A stretch of 36,147 nt of DNA from an uncultured Bacillus sp. (GCF_946478885.1 NZ_CAMLDX010000028.1:1-36147); one strand, 5' to 3'; shown: positions 1-6,948, numbered from the stretch's first letter. Notes: generated from the sequence alone by a model not told the origin. Program-made: numbers and translations.

Positions 1-827
1 TTGCACAGACAGAAGCATCGTTTAATATTATGCTGGATCAGCTTTCGAAAAAAATCCCAACAGAAATTAGTCGTACAATGAACGATGATTTTCATAACTT
101 ATCAAAAAAAATTAAAGAAAAATATGATGCTAAAATCCATTCTCCTTATGAAGTTTTTTGTAATCCAGCACCGCTTACCATCATTTATACAACTAGAGAG
201 TTTCAACCGTTTGAAGAAACATTTGACCAAACATACAAATTTGTAGGTCCCTCCATTTTTTTACATCCAACACAGGGAAATTTCAATCTTGCTGCAATCA
301 AGGGAAAAAGTTTAATATACATTTCGCTGGGTACTGTCTTCAATCAAGCAATTGATTTTTATCAGCTTTGTTTTAAGGCATTTGAGAACACTCATCATAC
401 CGTTGTCATGTCTATTGGGAAAAAAGCTCAAATATCTGATTTAGGGGAGATTCCTAAAAATTTTATTGTTAAGCAATATGTTCCACAAACTGAAGTGCTG
501 AAATACACTAGACTTTTTATCACACATGGCGGAATGAACAGCACGAATGAAGCTCTCTATTGTGGGATACCGTTAATTGTAATCCCGCAAGGCGCTGATC
601 AGCCGATTATTGCCAGACAAGTTGCTAATATCGGAGCAGGTATTACATTACAAATGCAAAACTTGACTGCGGATCAACTCCGTGAAACTACAGATCATGT
701 GTTAAACCATTTATCTTTCCAAAAAGCTGCGGCAAATATGAGGGGATTCTTCCAAAAATCAGGTGGTTATCACCAAGCGGTAGATGAGATTTTTAAATTT
801 AAAAGCGAACATGATATCAAAAAATAA
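1..827 (+). CDS. MGT-family glycosyltransferase, 3' part only
   Basis: The reading frame is already open at base 3, so the gene starts before the window; about 274 C-terminal residues remain of a family usually near 400. It is a GT-B fold UDP-sugar glycosyltransferase of the YjiC/OleD (macrolide glycosyltransferase) type. Visible motifs are the start of the nucleotide-binding half (YISLGTVFNQ), then QYVPQTEVL and the donor-binding block THGGMNSTNEAL followed by GIPLIVIPQGADQP, where the conserved His, Gly and Asp-Gln contact the nucleotide sugar. Family members glucosylate small lipophilic acceptors such as flavonoids and macrolides, usually in the cytosol. The acceptor cannot be read from this half. 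The gene converges on the ABC-F gene to its right. The frame is intact to its stop, so it is truncated only by the window edge. Confidence 0.85.
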   Translation, partial: AQTEASFNIMLDQLSKKIPTEISRTMNDDFHNLSKKIKEKYDAKIHSPYEVFCNPAPLTIIYTTREFQPFEETFDQTYKFVGPSIFLHPTQGNFNLAAIKGKSLIYISLGTVFNQAIDFYQLCFKAFENTHHTVVMSIGKKAQISDLGEIPKNFIVKQYVPQTEVLKYTRLFITHGGMNSTNEALYCGIPLIVIPQGADQPIIARQVANIGAGITLQMQNLTADQLRETTDHVLNHLSFQKAAANMRGFFQKSGGYHQAVDEIFKFKSEHDIKK

Positions 828-1311
828 ATATTCCCGTCTACAGGTAAACTGTGGAATTGTTTTAAATTTAAAAAAATGCTCAAAATTAGTTTCTGAGCAT
901 TTGAAACAGATTACCCATCAAAGAGTTAATAATATCAATGGGCTATTTATAGCTATGGGGTTATTTCTTAATCATAGCTCTTTAAGAAACATCTCCAATT
1001 TGATTTTTTCTTTAATAAAACATTTAAAAATAAAATTTGTAAAATATAAAGAGTAACCAAAATCCAGAGGCATAGCACCTTCTAATCATTCGATTGTGAC
1101 AAATATCTTCAAATAAAATTGAAAGTACAAAAGCCAGAAAACAATACCTATTAAGAATAAAATTATACCATTCTCAATTAAATATTTATGAGGATGAAAA
1201 AGAACGTATCCTTACTTAATTGATTTCCGGTAAACTCTTATACTTTAAATTGCCTAATTACATCATTTGTAGCATTTTTCCTGTCTTTACCGTTTGATGC
1301 TTAATCATTTA
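828..1311. other. AT-rich intergenic region, no convincing gene
   Basis: This gap separates two convergent genes. It contains one good terminator hairpin at its left end and a second inverted repeat, AGCTATG at 951-957 with CATAGCT at 973-979, that lacks a T-run. A 90-codon frame at 784-1056 overlaps the glycosyltransferase end, runs through the terminator and has no ribosome binding site, so I do not treat it as a gene. Confidence 0.6.
870..902 (-). terminator. Intrinsic terminator facing left
   Basis: A perfect 9-bp stem (AAATGCTCA at 874-882, TGAGCATTT at 894-902) with an 11-nt loop is followed, read leftward, by seven T. It would stop minus-strand transcripts running out of the ABC-F gene about 410 bases upstream. 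Rightward the tail is only TTTGAAAC, so it is weaker for the glycosyltransferase. Confidence 0.65.
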
Positions 1312-2778
1312 TTAATTTTTTCTGACTGTTAGTTTGTGTTCTTCAATGGCATATTCACAATCAGCGACTCGTTTAATGAACATACGATCATGTGATACGA
1401 GAATGACTGTACCCTCATATCCTTTTAAAAAGCACTCTAATGCTTCAATACAAAAAACGTCCAAAAAATTGGTCGGCTCATCTAAAATGAGCACATTGTA
1501 TCTTCCTAGAAACAGTTGACACAATACTAGACGAATCGCTTCACCACCACTTACATGGGTGACGTTCTTGTTCAGATCGTTTCCTGTAAAATTCATGGAG
1601 TATAAGACGGAACGTATTTTACTTTCATTGTAGTCACTTCTTTTTTTAAAAAAACCAAGAACACTTTCCTCTTTATTAAATTGATAATCCATTTGTTCAT
1701 AGGCTCCGATAACAGCTTTAGGGGATAGGATGACTCCTTCTCCACGGTTTAAAATATGGCGAAGTAGGGTTGTTTTCCCTGCTCCGTTGCTGCCTGTAAT
1801 CACAATCGTTTTACCTAACGGAAATTGAAAACTTGCTTCTTTGAGCAGTATATTATCACCGGCTTTTAAAGTTACACATTCACCCATGATTGGGTATTTA
1901 TTGTGTATCTGAAGTGCCGGAGATTGCTGGAAACGGAGTAGGTGTTCCTTCTTTGGGACATCTATCCTTTCTAGTTGTTCTACACGCTTTTCAATCGCTT
2001 TTGCCGCACGTTGAACTGCCTTTTGGCCTGTGTCTTTCGATTTGGTCATGAACATTTTATTAGCCTTTGCTTTCGTTTCCTTTTTTGATATGTGACCATT
2101 CGCTTGCGTAATTTTATCAGCCTTTTTCTTTTTTTCCTCTGCCGCTTTTAAAAGATGATTCTTTTCTTTTATATAGTTTTCATGCAGTTCTTGTTGCTGT
2201 TTTCTCTGCCGCTTTTTTTGTGTAACGTAATCTGAATAATTTCCTGTGTATTCAGTTATATGTCCATCTTCAATTTCCCATATTTTCGTGACGAGTTTAT
2301 CTAACACGTAGCGGTCATGACTTACAAGTACGAGCGCTCCATAATAATAAGTCATTTCTTCGATAAAAAATTGTTTACCTAATTCGTCAAGGTGAGTGGT
2401 TGGTTCGTCAATCAATAAACCTTCATGATCGTTTGATAAAATTTGTGCTATCTTCAATCTTGTTTGTTCACCTCCACTAAAGTTTTCAATTTCAGTTTGC
2501 GGGATGGATAACTTTCCGATTAACTCATAATTTACTTCCCGATTAATTGGGGATGCTAATTGATCAAAATACGCAAAATCCGTAAACCGTCTTATATGAC
2601 CTTTCTCTGGTTGAATCTGACCAGCCATTAGTTTCAGCAGCGTACTCTTTCCTGCACCGTTTCTTCCAACGATCCCGATGCGATCAAATTGATGAATAGA
2701 AAGATTGGAAATATTTAATACTAATCTGTCTAAAAATGAAACTTCAATATTTTCTAATTCAAGACATACCTTTTCCAT
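1312..2778 (-). CDS. ABC-F ribosome-protection ATPase (Msr-like)
   Basis: This 488-aa protein has two ABC ATPase domains and no membrane segments, the ABC-F layout. Domain 1 shows Walker A GRNGAGKST (38-46), signature SGGEQ (101-105) and Walker B with LLIDEPTTHLD (121-131). Domain 2 shows GSNGAGKTT (329-337), SGGEA (410-414) and VLILDEPTNFLD (429-440). A long, very Lys-rich linker (about 185-300) joins them; in antibiotic-resistance ABC-F proteins this element enters the E site and reaches the peptidyl transferase centre to displace bound drug. Length matches Msr(A)/Msr(D) (about 487-488). It lies 30 bases after the rRNA methyltransferase gene, with GTGAGG as ribosome binding site, and is therefore the second gene of the leader-controlled operon. 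Macrolide protection is inferred from the leader peptide; lincosamide or pleuromutilin protection is also possible. Confidence 0.85.
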   Translation of the reverse strand: MEKVCLELENIEVSFLDRLVLNISNLSIHQFDRIGIVGRNGAGKSTLLKLMAGQIQPEKGHIRRFTDFAYFDQLASPINREVNYELIGKLSIPQTEIENFSGGEQTRLKIAQILSNDHEGLLIDEPTTHLDELGKQFFIEEMTYYYGALVLVSHDRYVLDKLVTKIWEIEDGHITEYTGNYSDYVTQKKRQRKQQQELHENYIKEKNHLLKAAEEKKKKADKITQANGHISKKETKAKANKMFMTKSKDTGQKAVQRAAKAIEKRVEQLERIDVPKKEHLLRFQQSPALQIHNKYPIMGECVTLKAGDNILLKEASFQFPLGKTIVITGSNGAGKTTLLRHILNRGEGVILSPKAVIGAYEQMDYQFNKEESVLGFFKKRSDYNESKIRSVLYSMNFTGNDLNKNVTHVSGGEAIRLVLCQLFLGRYNVLILDEPTNFLDVFCIEALECFLKGYEGTVILVSHDRMFIKRVADCEYAIEEHKLTVRKN

Positions 2779-2808
2779 TTTCTTTACCTCACTTTTCTAA
2801 AACTCAAA

Positions 2809-3687
2809 TTATCGATCATTTAATCCGATTAATATATCTAAATCGACTGTAATCTCGGATGAAACACGATTAATAAACGACTCAATATCTGTTTTTTCTG
2901 CGTTCCAAGAAAGGGGAGACATTTGAGCTAAATTTATTAGTTCTACATGATTCAATCTTTTTGTATAACATAAATTAAAACCATCTTTTAACTTGAAATG
3001 TGTTTTAAAAAGCTCTACCGTATTGTCATTTTTATAAATCACCTTTTTGGAATCTTCGAAAAGTGCCTCTCGTAGCTCTTTTAAATAATTCGAGTGAGGA
3101 ACAACTTTGATGTAAAGACCATTCGGAACTAATATTCTTTTAAATTCCTTGTAATTTGAAGGAGATAAAATATTAAGAATGACATGAAACGATTTATCTT
3201 CTAATGGTGATTTTGCTAAATCACCTACAAGCCAAATTGGTTCTTTATAATTCTTGGCGGCCATGACAATGCTATCCTTTGAAATATCCAATCCAACCCC
3301 TGTTATAGCTGTACTCCTGCATTCATCTAGAATCCTGTGTAAATGTGAACCTTCACCACAGCCTGCATCAAGAATTAAAGATGGAAATGTAGGATGCTCA
3401 GCCAGATGTCCTTTTATCACCTTTGATATCTTCTTATGAAGCAATCCGTATAAGTTACTTTCCATAATGATTTTTTGCCTTGCTTCAAATAATTGCTTAT
3501 TGTAATTACTTTTAAAAGAATGAGTCATTAAATTTACATATCCTTGTTTAGCAAAATCAAAAGTATGATTTTTACTGCATTTTAGGCATTTTAAATCAAT
3601 AACCAGTAAAGAACCTTTACAATGTGGACATCTAAATGCTTCTACAAATTTTTTAAAAACTTCGACGCTTTTTATTTTTTTAGTCAT
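2809..3687 (-). CDS. 23S rRNA (guanine-N1) methyltransferase, RlmA(II)/TlrB-like
   Basis: This 292-aa protein matches the RlmA family. An N-terminal zinc site (Cys20, Cys23, Cys34 or Cys37, His41) is followed by FDFAKQGYVNLM, typical of RlmA. The SAM-binding motif I is LDAGCGEG (106-113) and the acidic motif is GLDIS (132-136). Family enzymes methylate N1 of G745 (RlmA-I) or G748 (RlmA-II, TlrB) in helix 35 of 23S rRNA, at the nascent peptide tunnel where macrolides bind; TlrB contributes to tylosin resistance. The start has AAAGGAAG eight bases upstream. It is first in an operon with the ABC-F gene, behind a leader with a macrolide-type stalling peptide. That context suggests inducible resistance rather than housekeeping. 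Exact target base (G745 or G748) is inferred. Confidence 0.85.
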   Translation of the reverse strand: MTKKIKSVEVFKKFVEAFRCPHCKGSLLVIDLKCLKCSKNHTFDFAKQGYVNLMTHSFKSNYNKQLFEARQKIIMESNLYGLLHKKISKVIKGHLAEHPTFPSLILDAGCGEGSHLHRILDECRSTAITGVGLDISKDSIVMAAKNYKEPIWLVGDLAKSPLEDKSFHVILNILSPSNYKEFKRILVPNGLYIKVVPHSNYLKELREALFEDSKKVIYKNDNTVELFKTHFKLKDGFNLCYTKRLNHVELINLAQMSPLSWNAEKTDIESFINRVSSEITVDLDILIGLNDR

Positions 3688-3710
3688 GTTTTCTCTTCCT
3701 TTCAGACAAT

Positions 3711-3741
3711 AAAAAAATCACAGGCGATCTGTCTGTGATTT
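3711..3741 (-). terminator. Leader terminator just before the methyltransferase gene
   Basis: On the minus strand AAATCACAG and CTGTGATTT (3741-3733 and 3723-3715) form a perfect 9-bp stem with a 9-nt loop, followed by a run of seven T (3717-3711). It ends 24 bases before the methyltransferase start codon. Since the promoter lies about 400 bases upstream, it sits inside the transcript leader and can only be a conditional terminator. Confidence 0.8.
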
Positions 3742-3843
3742 CAGAGTAAAGGGAAGAAGACCCATCCTTATTAGGTTTGAGCTGTTAAAAGCCATCCTCA
3801 AATAACCTTCATTTTGAGTAGCGATAGAAGGTAATTTAGACAT

Positions 3844-3876
3844 AAATAAAAGAAAGGCAGAATCATCCACCTTTCT
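3844..3876 (-). terminator. Second terminator inside the resistance-operon leader
   Basis: The minus strand reads AGAAAGGTGGA, loop TGAT, TCTGCCTTTCT, then TTTATTTA. The stem is 11 bp with two G-U pairs. It is the upstream member of two tandem terminator-like hairpins between the leader peptide and the methyltransferase gene. Confidence 0.65.
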
Positions 3877-4052
3877 AAACATTACATATTTTTACTATCT
3901 CTGAACAACGATAGTATCAAGAAAACACAACGTAAATTTGCTGAATGGGCAAAAAAATACGTGTATTTCTAATATGAAATGAAGATTATTAAAAAAGGAC
4001 AGACTAATCCCGTTACTCTGCATACACAAAACAGAGCCTTTGAACTATTCAA

Positions 4053-4097
4053 TTACTTGTTCAAAGTTGGGAATCGAAGTCTCATAGCATATGTCAT
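4053..4097 (-). CDS. ErmD-leader-like macrolide-sensing peptide (14 aa)
   Basis: The ORF encodes MTYAMRLRFPTLNK and is preceded by AGGAGG (4114-4109) at ideal spacing. As I recall it, the ErmD leader peptide is MTHSMRLRFPTLNQ, so 11 of 14 residues match, including all of MRLRFPTLN. The Arg-Leu-Arg core is the known macrolide arrest motif: with drug in the tunnel the ribosome stalls with Leu7 in the P site and cannot transfer to Arg8. Here codon 7 is at 4079-4077, and the stalled ribosome's footprint would cover the hairpin arm at 4066-4059. No erm gene follows; the controlled genes are an RlmA-type methyltransferase and an ABC-F protein. Confidence 0.9.
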   Translation of the reverse strand: MTYAMRLRFPTLNK

Positions 4098-4136
4098 TTT
4101 TTAATAATCCTCCTAAATATATTAAATACAGTAATC

Positions 4137-4164
4137 ATTATAGATTTTCCTTTAAAAAAGTCAA
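4137..4164 (-). promoter_or_regulatory. SigA promoter of the resistance operon
   Basis: Read on the minus strand, TTGACT (4164-4159), a 16-bp spacer and a consensus TATAAT (4142-4137). Transcription would begin near 4130, about 15 bases before the leader peptide's ribosome binding site. Confidence 0.8.
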
Positions 4165-4404
4165 GGGAAAATAATGCTATTAGTCTGTTCCATAAATTTT
4201 TGCTAGTTGCATAATCAAATTCCCATTCTATTTAATCATTGGTTTACTGGTATTTCATTAAATGTTGCATTTAATATTGCAATTTACGACAGAATCGTGA
4301 AATATAGTTTTTATGTAAATAAATGGATAATTTTGGGTTGGTATGTTAAAATTTATTATTGTAATAGTCATAATAGTAAATCCAACGGAAAATGCATTCG
4401 TCCT

Positions 4405-4655
4405 AAAATTTAATTGTAAACGTAATAAAGAATCCAATCGAAGCAAACGATCCAGTAATCACAAATGCAAACATTAACTGTATACGAACTAAAGTAGAAG
4501 CAGCAATTACTCGTTTTTGATTCTAAATTTGTCAGAGCTCAACAATTAATACTTGCAGGTGCTGGTTTGGCTCTATTAGCATCTGAATGGGGAGTACCCG
4601 TAATAGCAGTAGGTTAGCTGCTATAGCTGGAATGCTAGGCTTATGTGATTGAAAT
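4405..4655 (+). pseudogene. Decayed small membrane-protein gene (possible)
   Basis: No intact gene fits here, but three overlapping frames read like one interrupted protein. Frame one gives NPIEANDPVITNANIN then RTKVEAAITRF and a stop near 4520. A shift continues as DSKFVRAQQLILAGAGLALL, then ASEWGVPVIAVG and a stop at 4617. A further shift gives LAAIAGMLGLCD and a stop. The hydrophobic Gly/Ala/Leu stretches resemble a short two-helix membrane protein of the DUF2892/YgaP-C type, but that identity is a guess. At least two frameshifts would be needed. It lies between the resistance operon and an AT-rich segment, as expected of a decaying accessory region. Confidence 0.3.
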
Positions 4656-4705
4656 GATAAAGGTTTTTAATGAATGCCATATAATAAAAGTATGGGGTGA
4701 TTTTA

Positions 4706-4870
4706 ATGCATAAAGCTTTGAACCTGTTTTTAGGAGTTGTCCTTGTTTTATATATCGCTTTATCACTTTTTCTGGATCTCGGTGATAAGGATCTACCCTT
4801 CATATTCTTAATGTTTATTCTACTATTTATATCTGTATTTATTAGACAGAGAAATTTTAAAAAAAGATAA
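4706..4870 (+). CDS. Small two-helix membrane protein (54 aa)
   Basis: I do not recognise this gene. It starts at ATG with GGGGTGA six bases upstream. The 54-aa product has two predicted membrane helices, about residues 5-23 (NLFLGVVLVLYIALSLFL) and 31-47, joined by a short acidic turn DLGDKD, and a basic tail RQRNFKKR that would stay in the cytosol. A TATAAT at 4680-4685 could be the -10 of a promoter. An overlapping 139-codon frame on the other strand lacks coding character and is taken as a shadow. The gene is followed by a terminator at 4995-5030. Function unknown. Confidence 0.65.
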   Translation: MHKALNLFLGVVLVLYIALSLFLDLGDKDLPFIFLMFILLFISVFIRQRNFKKR

Positions 4871-4994
4871 TGTTTATCTGTGCCACTGAATTTTACTATT
4901 TCAGAAGATGAACAAATGACCATTGCGGAATGAAATAATAATAGTACAAACAATCCATATCTTTTCGAGTGCGAGAAGCTTTTTAATTGTAAAG

Positions 4995-5030
4995 GAATGC
5001 CAAGGATAGCTCCTTGCATTCTTTTTTTTT
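4995..5030 (+). terminator. Intrinsic terminator after the 54-aa gene
   Basis: GAATGCCAAGGA, loop TAGC, TCCTTGCATTC form an 11-bp stem with one bulged C, followed by nine T. Strong rightward signal. Confidence 0.8.
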
Positions 5031-5124
5031 GCACCGACATGGATGATAACTTGTGCCAAATAAAAAGATAAGGCTTATTTCTTTTGTTTAAATGTATGAG
5101 TATAGATATTTTCTTACCTTTGTT

Positions 5125-5156
5125 AAAAAAATAGACTTAGAAAATTCCTAGTCTAT
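5125..5156 (-). terminator. Hairpin with leftward T-run upstream of pheA
   Basis: ATAGACTTAG (5131-5140) pairs with CTAGTCTAT (5148-5156) with one bulge. Read leftward it is followed by seven T; read rightward the tail is GCTTTATT. No leftward gene ends here, so it may instead be a 5'-leader hairpin of pheA. Confidence 0.35.
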
Positions 5157-5209
5157 GCTTTATTATAGATTTTGAGTTATACTAGAAAAAAATGGAAGGG
5201 GTTTTGAGA

Positions 5210-6031
5210 GTGAAGGTTGCTTATTTAGGACCACAAGGCACATTTTCAGAAGAGGCTGCATTCCGTTACTTTGCATCTAATGAAATAGAATGGCTGATGT
5301 GTGATTCCATTCTAGATGTACTTGATGCTATTTCAGAACAGAGAGCTGATAAGGGGCTAGTACCAATTGAAAATTCAATTGAAGGGACAATTAATTTAAC
5401 AGTAGATGGCTTATTAATGGATCAGTTCTTTATTGAAGAAGAAGTGATTTTACCAGTTTCTTTACACTTGCTTACAATAGAAGGTGTGGAAACAAATCAA
5501 GTTCAAGAAGTCTGGTCTATCCCTCCGGCGTTAGCTCAATGCAGAGAATATATTAGAGAACTGAAAGCGACAAGTAAACATTTTAACAGTACAGCTTCTG
5601 CAGTAAGAACTTTACATGATGAAGGAAGAAATAATGTAGGTGCTATAGGCTCAGAATGGTCAGCACATATGTTTAATTTACAAGTGGCAAAAAGAGATAT
5701 ACAAGATTATGAGGGGAATTGTACCCGATTTGTTTTAGTATCAGGTTCTCAAAATAAGGTTGTTCATGCAACAAAGACTATGTTGGTTGTAACACCAAAT
5801 GAAGAACGGTCAGGTTTATTAGCTATTATCTTAAACGTATTTTCATCACTTTCTATTAACCTCACATGGATTGAATCTCGTCCTACCAAGAAAAAATTAG
5901 GTACATATCGTTTTTTTATAGAAGCTGAAATTGGCCTTTACGAAGATAGAATATGTAAGGCTATTAAGATTTTGAAAACTTATGGCTATGATGTTCTAGT
6001 TTTGGGGAGTTATCATACGACAAAATTATAG
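5210..6031 (+). CDS. pheA: Prephenate dehydratase
   Basis: It converts prephenate to phenylpyruvate in phenylalanine synthesis. With the GTG start the product is 273 aa, typical of the stand-alone enzyme. The dehydratase domain begins KVAYLGPQGTFSEEAAF and includes VPIENSIEGTINLTVD (51-66), the NSTASA segment (126-131) and the catalytic CTRF (171-174). A C-terminal ACT domain (about 188-270) carries GLLAIILNVF and the phenylalanine-binding ESRP (222-225), so feedback inhibition by phenylalanine is expected. GTG at 5210 is preferred over ATG at 5192, because GGAAGGGG (5194-5201) then sits eight bases upstream and the protein begins as in B. subtilis. It stands alone, in AT-rich surroundings, away from other aromatic genes. 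Confidence 0.92.
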   Translation: MKVAYLGPQGTFSEEAAFRYFASNEIEWLMCDSILDVLDAISEQRADKGLVPIENSIEGTINLTVDGLLMDQFFIEEEVILPVSLHLLTIEGVETNQVQEVWSIPPALAQCREYIRELKATSKHFNSTASAVRTLHDEGRNNVGAIGSEWSAHMFNLQVAKRDIQDYEGNCTRFVLVSGSQNKVVHATKTMLVVTPNEERSGLLAIILNVFSSLSINLTWIESRPTKKKLGTYRFFIEAEIGLYEDRICKAIKILKTYGYDVLVLGSYHTTKL

Positions 6032-6135
6032 CTTCATTTAATATTCGGATGATTATTATGTATTTTTTGAATTCTATAATATATAGATTTTTTAAATGAA
6101 ATGATTCAAATTCTGTTTGGAACATTAAAAATTGC

Positions 6136-6270
6136 TCATTTGATGAGGTTTATCCCGTGAGCGGTCATCATTGGCTTTTTTTCATATGGTAGATATTTTG
6201 CTTTTTTTGGCATGGATATCCCGCCTTCGCTGGGATTTCGTGTATGATCGATGTATTTATTGCTCATCAT
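6136..6270 (-). CDS. Small basic protein of unknown function (44 aa)
   Basis: I do not recognise this product. It starts with ATG ATG, with AAGGAG seven bases before, and ends at TGA. The 44-aa peptide has a Pro/Lys/Tyr-rich middle (MPKKAKYLPYEKKPMM) and no hydrophobic helix or signal peptide, so it should be a soluble, basic small protein. A short stem CTCAT/ATGAG (6147-6135) followed by CAATTTTT just after the stop could serve as terminator. It lies divergently from the uspA gene across about 250 bases without another feature. The good ribosome binding site and coding-like composition support it. Confidence 0.55.
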   Translation of the reverse strand: MMSNKYIDHTRNPSEGGISMPKKAKYLPYEKKPMMTAHGINLIK

Positions 6271-6525
6271 GTACGCACTCCTTCGATTTTTAAAACGACC
6301 CCTGCGCCGTTAATTGTTATAATAGTGTTAGCAGTAGTTGTGATTTTTCAGATTTTGAACGAAGAACGGTGGGAGATTTAGGGAACATTACATAATCGAT
6401 TCCAAGTTTATTCCTCATGGATGTTCCATTTATCATTGAGGCACTGCCAATTAGCTATGTTCGAAGATCTGAAATCAAAGCTGTCTGCCTACTAGACACG
6501 GATGTTAAAAATGGAGTGATGAAAC
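6271..6525. other. Divergent intergenic region upstream of uspA
   Basis: Nothing firm is visible besides a TATAAT on the plus strand near 6318-6323 without a convincing -35 box, and a matching TATTAT on the minus strand that might serve the 44-aa gene. No RNA gene or repeat was recognised. Confidence 0.4.
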
Positions 6526-6948
6526 ATGTATAATCGGATTTTAGTGGCCATAGATGGCTCTGAGCATTCCCTGCGTGCTGCACAGGAGGCGGCAAAAATT
6601 GCTTCCTGCAAAGACGACAGCCGGGTTGAGCTTGTCTATGTCGCTGACTTTGCAAAAGCAAAGGATGAAGTATTGCCTTCACAAGGAAAAGAGGAAGAAC
6701 TAGAGCAGGCGAGAAGAAGTCGAATGCGGCCTGTCGAAGACCTTTTGACAGAAAATAAGATTGCCTATGATGTAAAAATACTGTGCGGAGAACCAGGACC
6801 GGCCATTGTTGAATATGCCAATCAAGGGGAATTTGATTTGGTTGTCATTGGAAGCAGAGGATTAAATTCCCTACAGGAAATGGTACTCGGTAGCGTTAGC
6901 CATAAAGTGGTTAAAAGAGTTCAATGCCCGGTAATGGTGATCAAGTAA
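6526..6948 (+). CDS. Universal stress protein, UspA family
   Basis: This 140-aa cytosolic protein has the single-domain UspA fold. It begins YNRILVAIDGSEHSLRA, the usual first strand and loop, and ends with the ATP-binding motif GSRGLNSLQEMVLGSVS (G-x2-G-x9-G-S) and CPVMVIK. The motif suggests the ATP-binding UspFG-like branch rather than the non-binding UspA branch. The start has GGAGTGA nine bases upstream. A strong terminator closes the gene 50 bases on, so it is monocistronic. The precise physiological role is not readable from sequence. Confidence 0.93.
   Translation: MYNRILVAIDGSEHSLRAAQEAAKIASCKDDSRVELVYVADFAKAKDEVLPSQGKEEELEQARRSRMRPVEDLLTENKIAYDVKILCGEPGPAIVEYANQGEFDLVVIGSRGLNSLQEMVLGSVSHKVVKRVQCPVMVIK

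Larger units (their letters stand above)
3688..4130 (-). promoter_or_regulatory. Long attenuator leader of the methyltransferase/ABC-F operon
   Basis: About 440 nt of leader separate the promoter from the first structural gene. In transcript order it holds the 14-codon leader ORF; a stem whose 5' arm is within the leader ORF (4066-4059, CTTTGAAC, with 4045-4038, GTTCAAAG); a CTCTG/CAGAG stem (4036-4032 with 4020-4016); the terminator at 3844-3876; a competing pair of hairpins around 3783-3832 (ACCTTC/GAAGGT against CTCAAA/TTTGAG); and the terminator at 3711-3741. The stretch 4020-4009 (CAGAGTAACGGG) is complementary at 11 of 12 bases to 3753-3742, which abuts the last terminator. This is the layout of drug-induced transcription attenuation: a ribosome stalled on the leader ORF would cover the first arm and reshape downstream pairing. 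The exact switching path is inference. Confidence 0.7.
4871..5209. other. Intergenic region before pheA
   Basis: This AT-rich gap holds a rightward terminator (4995-5030) and a second hairpin (5125-5156). I see no gene in it. A TATACT at 5178-5183 with weak -35 support could be the pheA -10 box; it would give a very short 5' leader. Confidence 0.5.

Noticed and set aside
784..1056. 90-codon plus-strand frame
   Set aside because: It overlaps the glycosyltransferase end, crosses a terminator hairpin, has no ribosome binding site and a low-complexity AT-rich composition.
3688..4130. Riboswitch of a known class in the resistance leader
   Set aside because: No conserved core of known riboswitch classes is recognisable; the leader peptide and terminators explain the layout.
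4621..5040. 139-codon minus-strand frame
   Set aside because: It lies antisense to the 54-aa gene and through its terminator, and the translation shows no domain or coding character.
6032..6525. Mobile element or attachment site at the AT-rich to core transition
   Set aside because: I found no transposase, integrase, tRNA gene or direct repeat that would define an insertion boundary.
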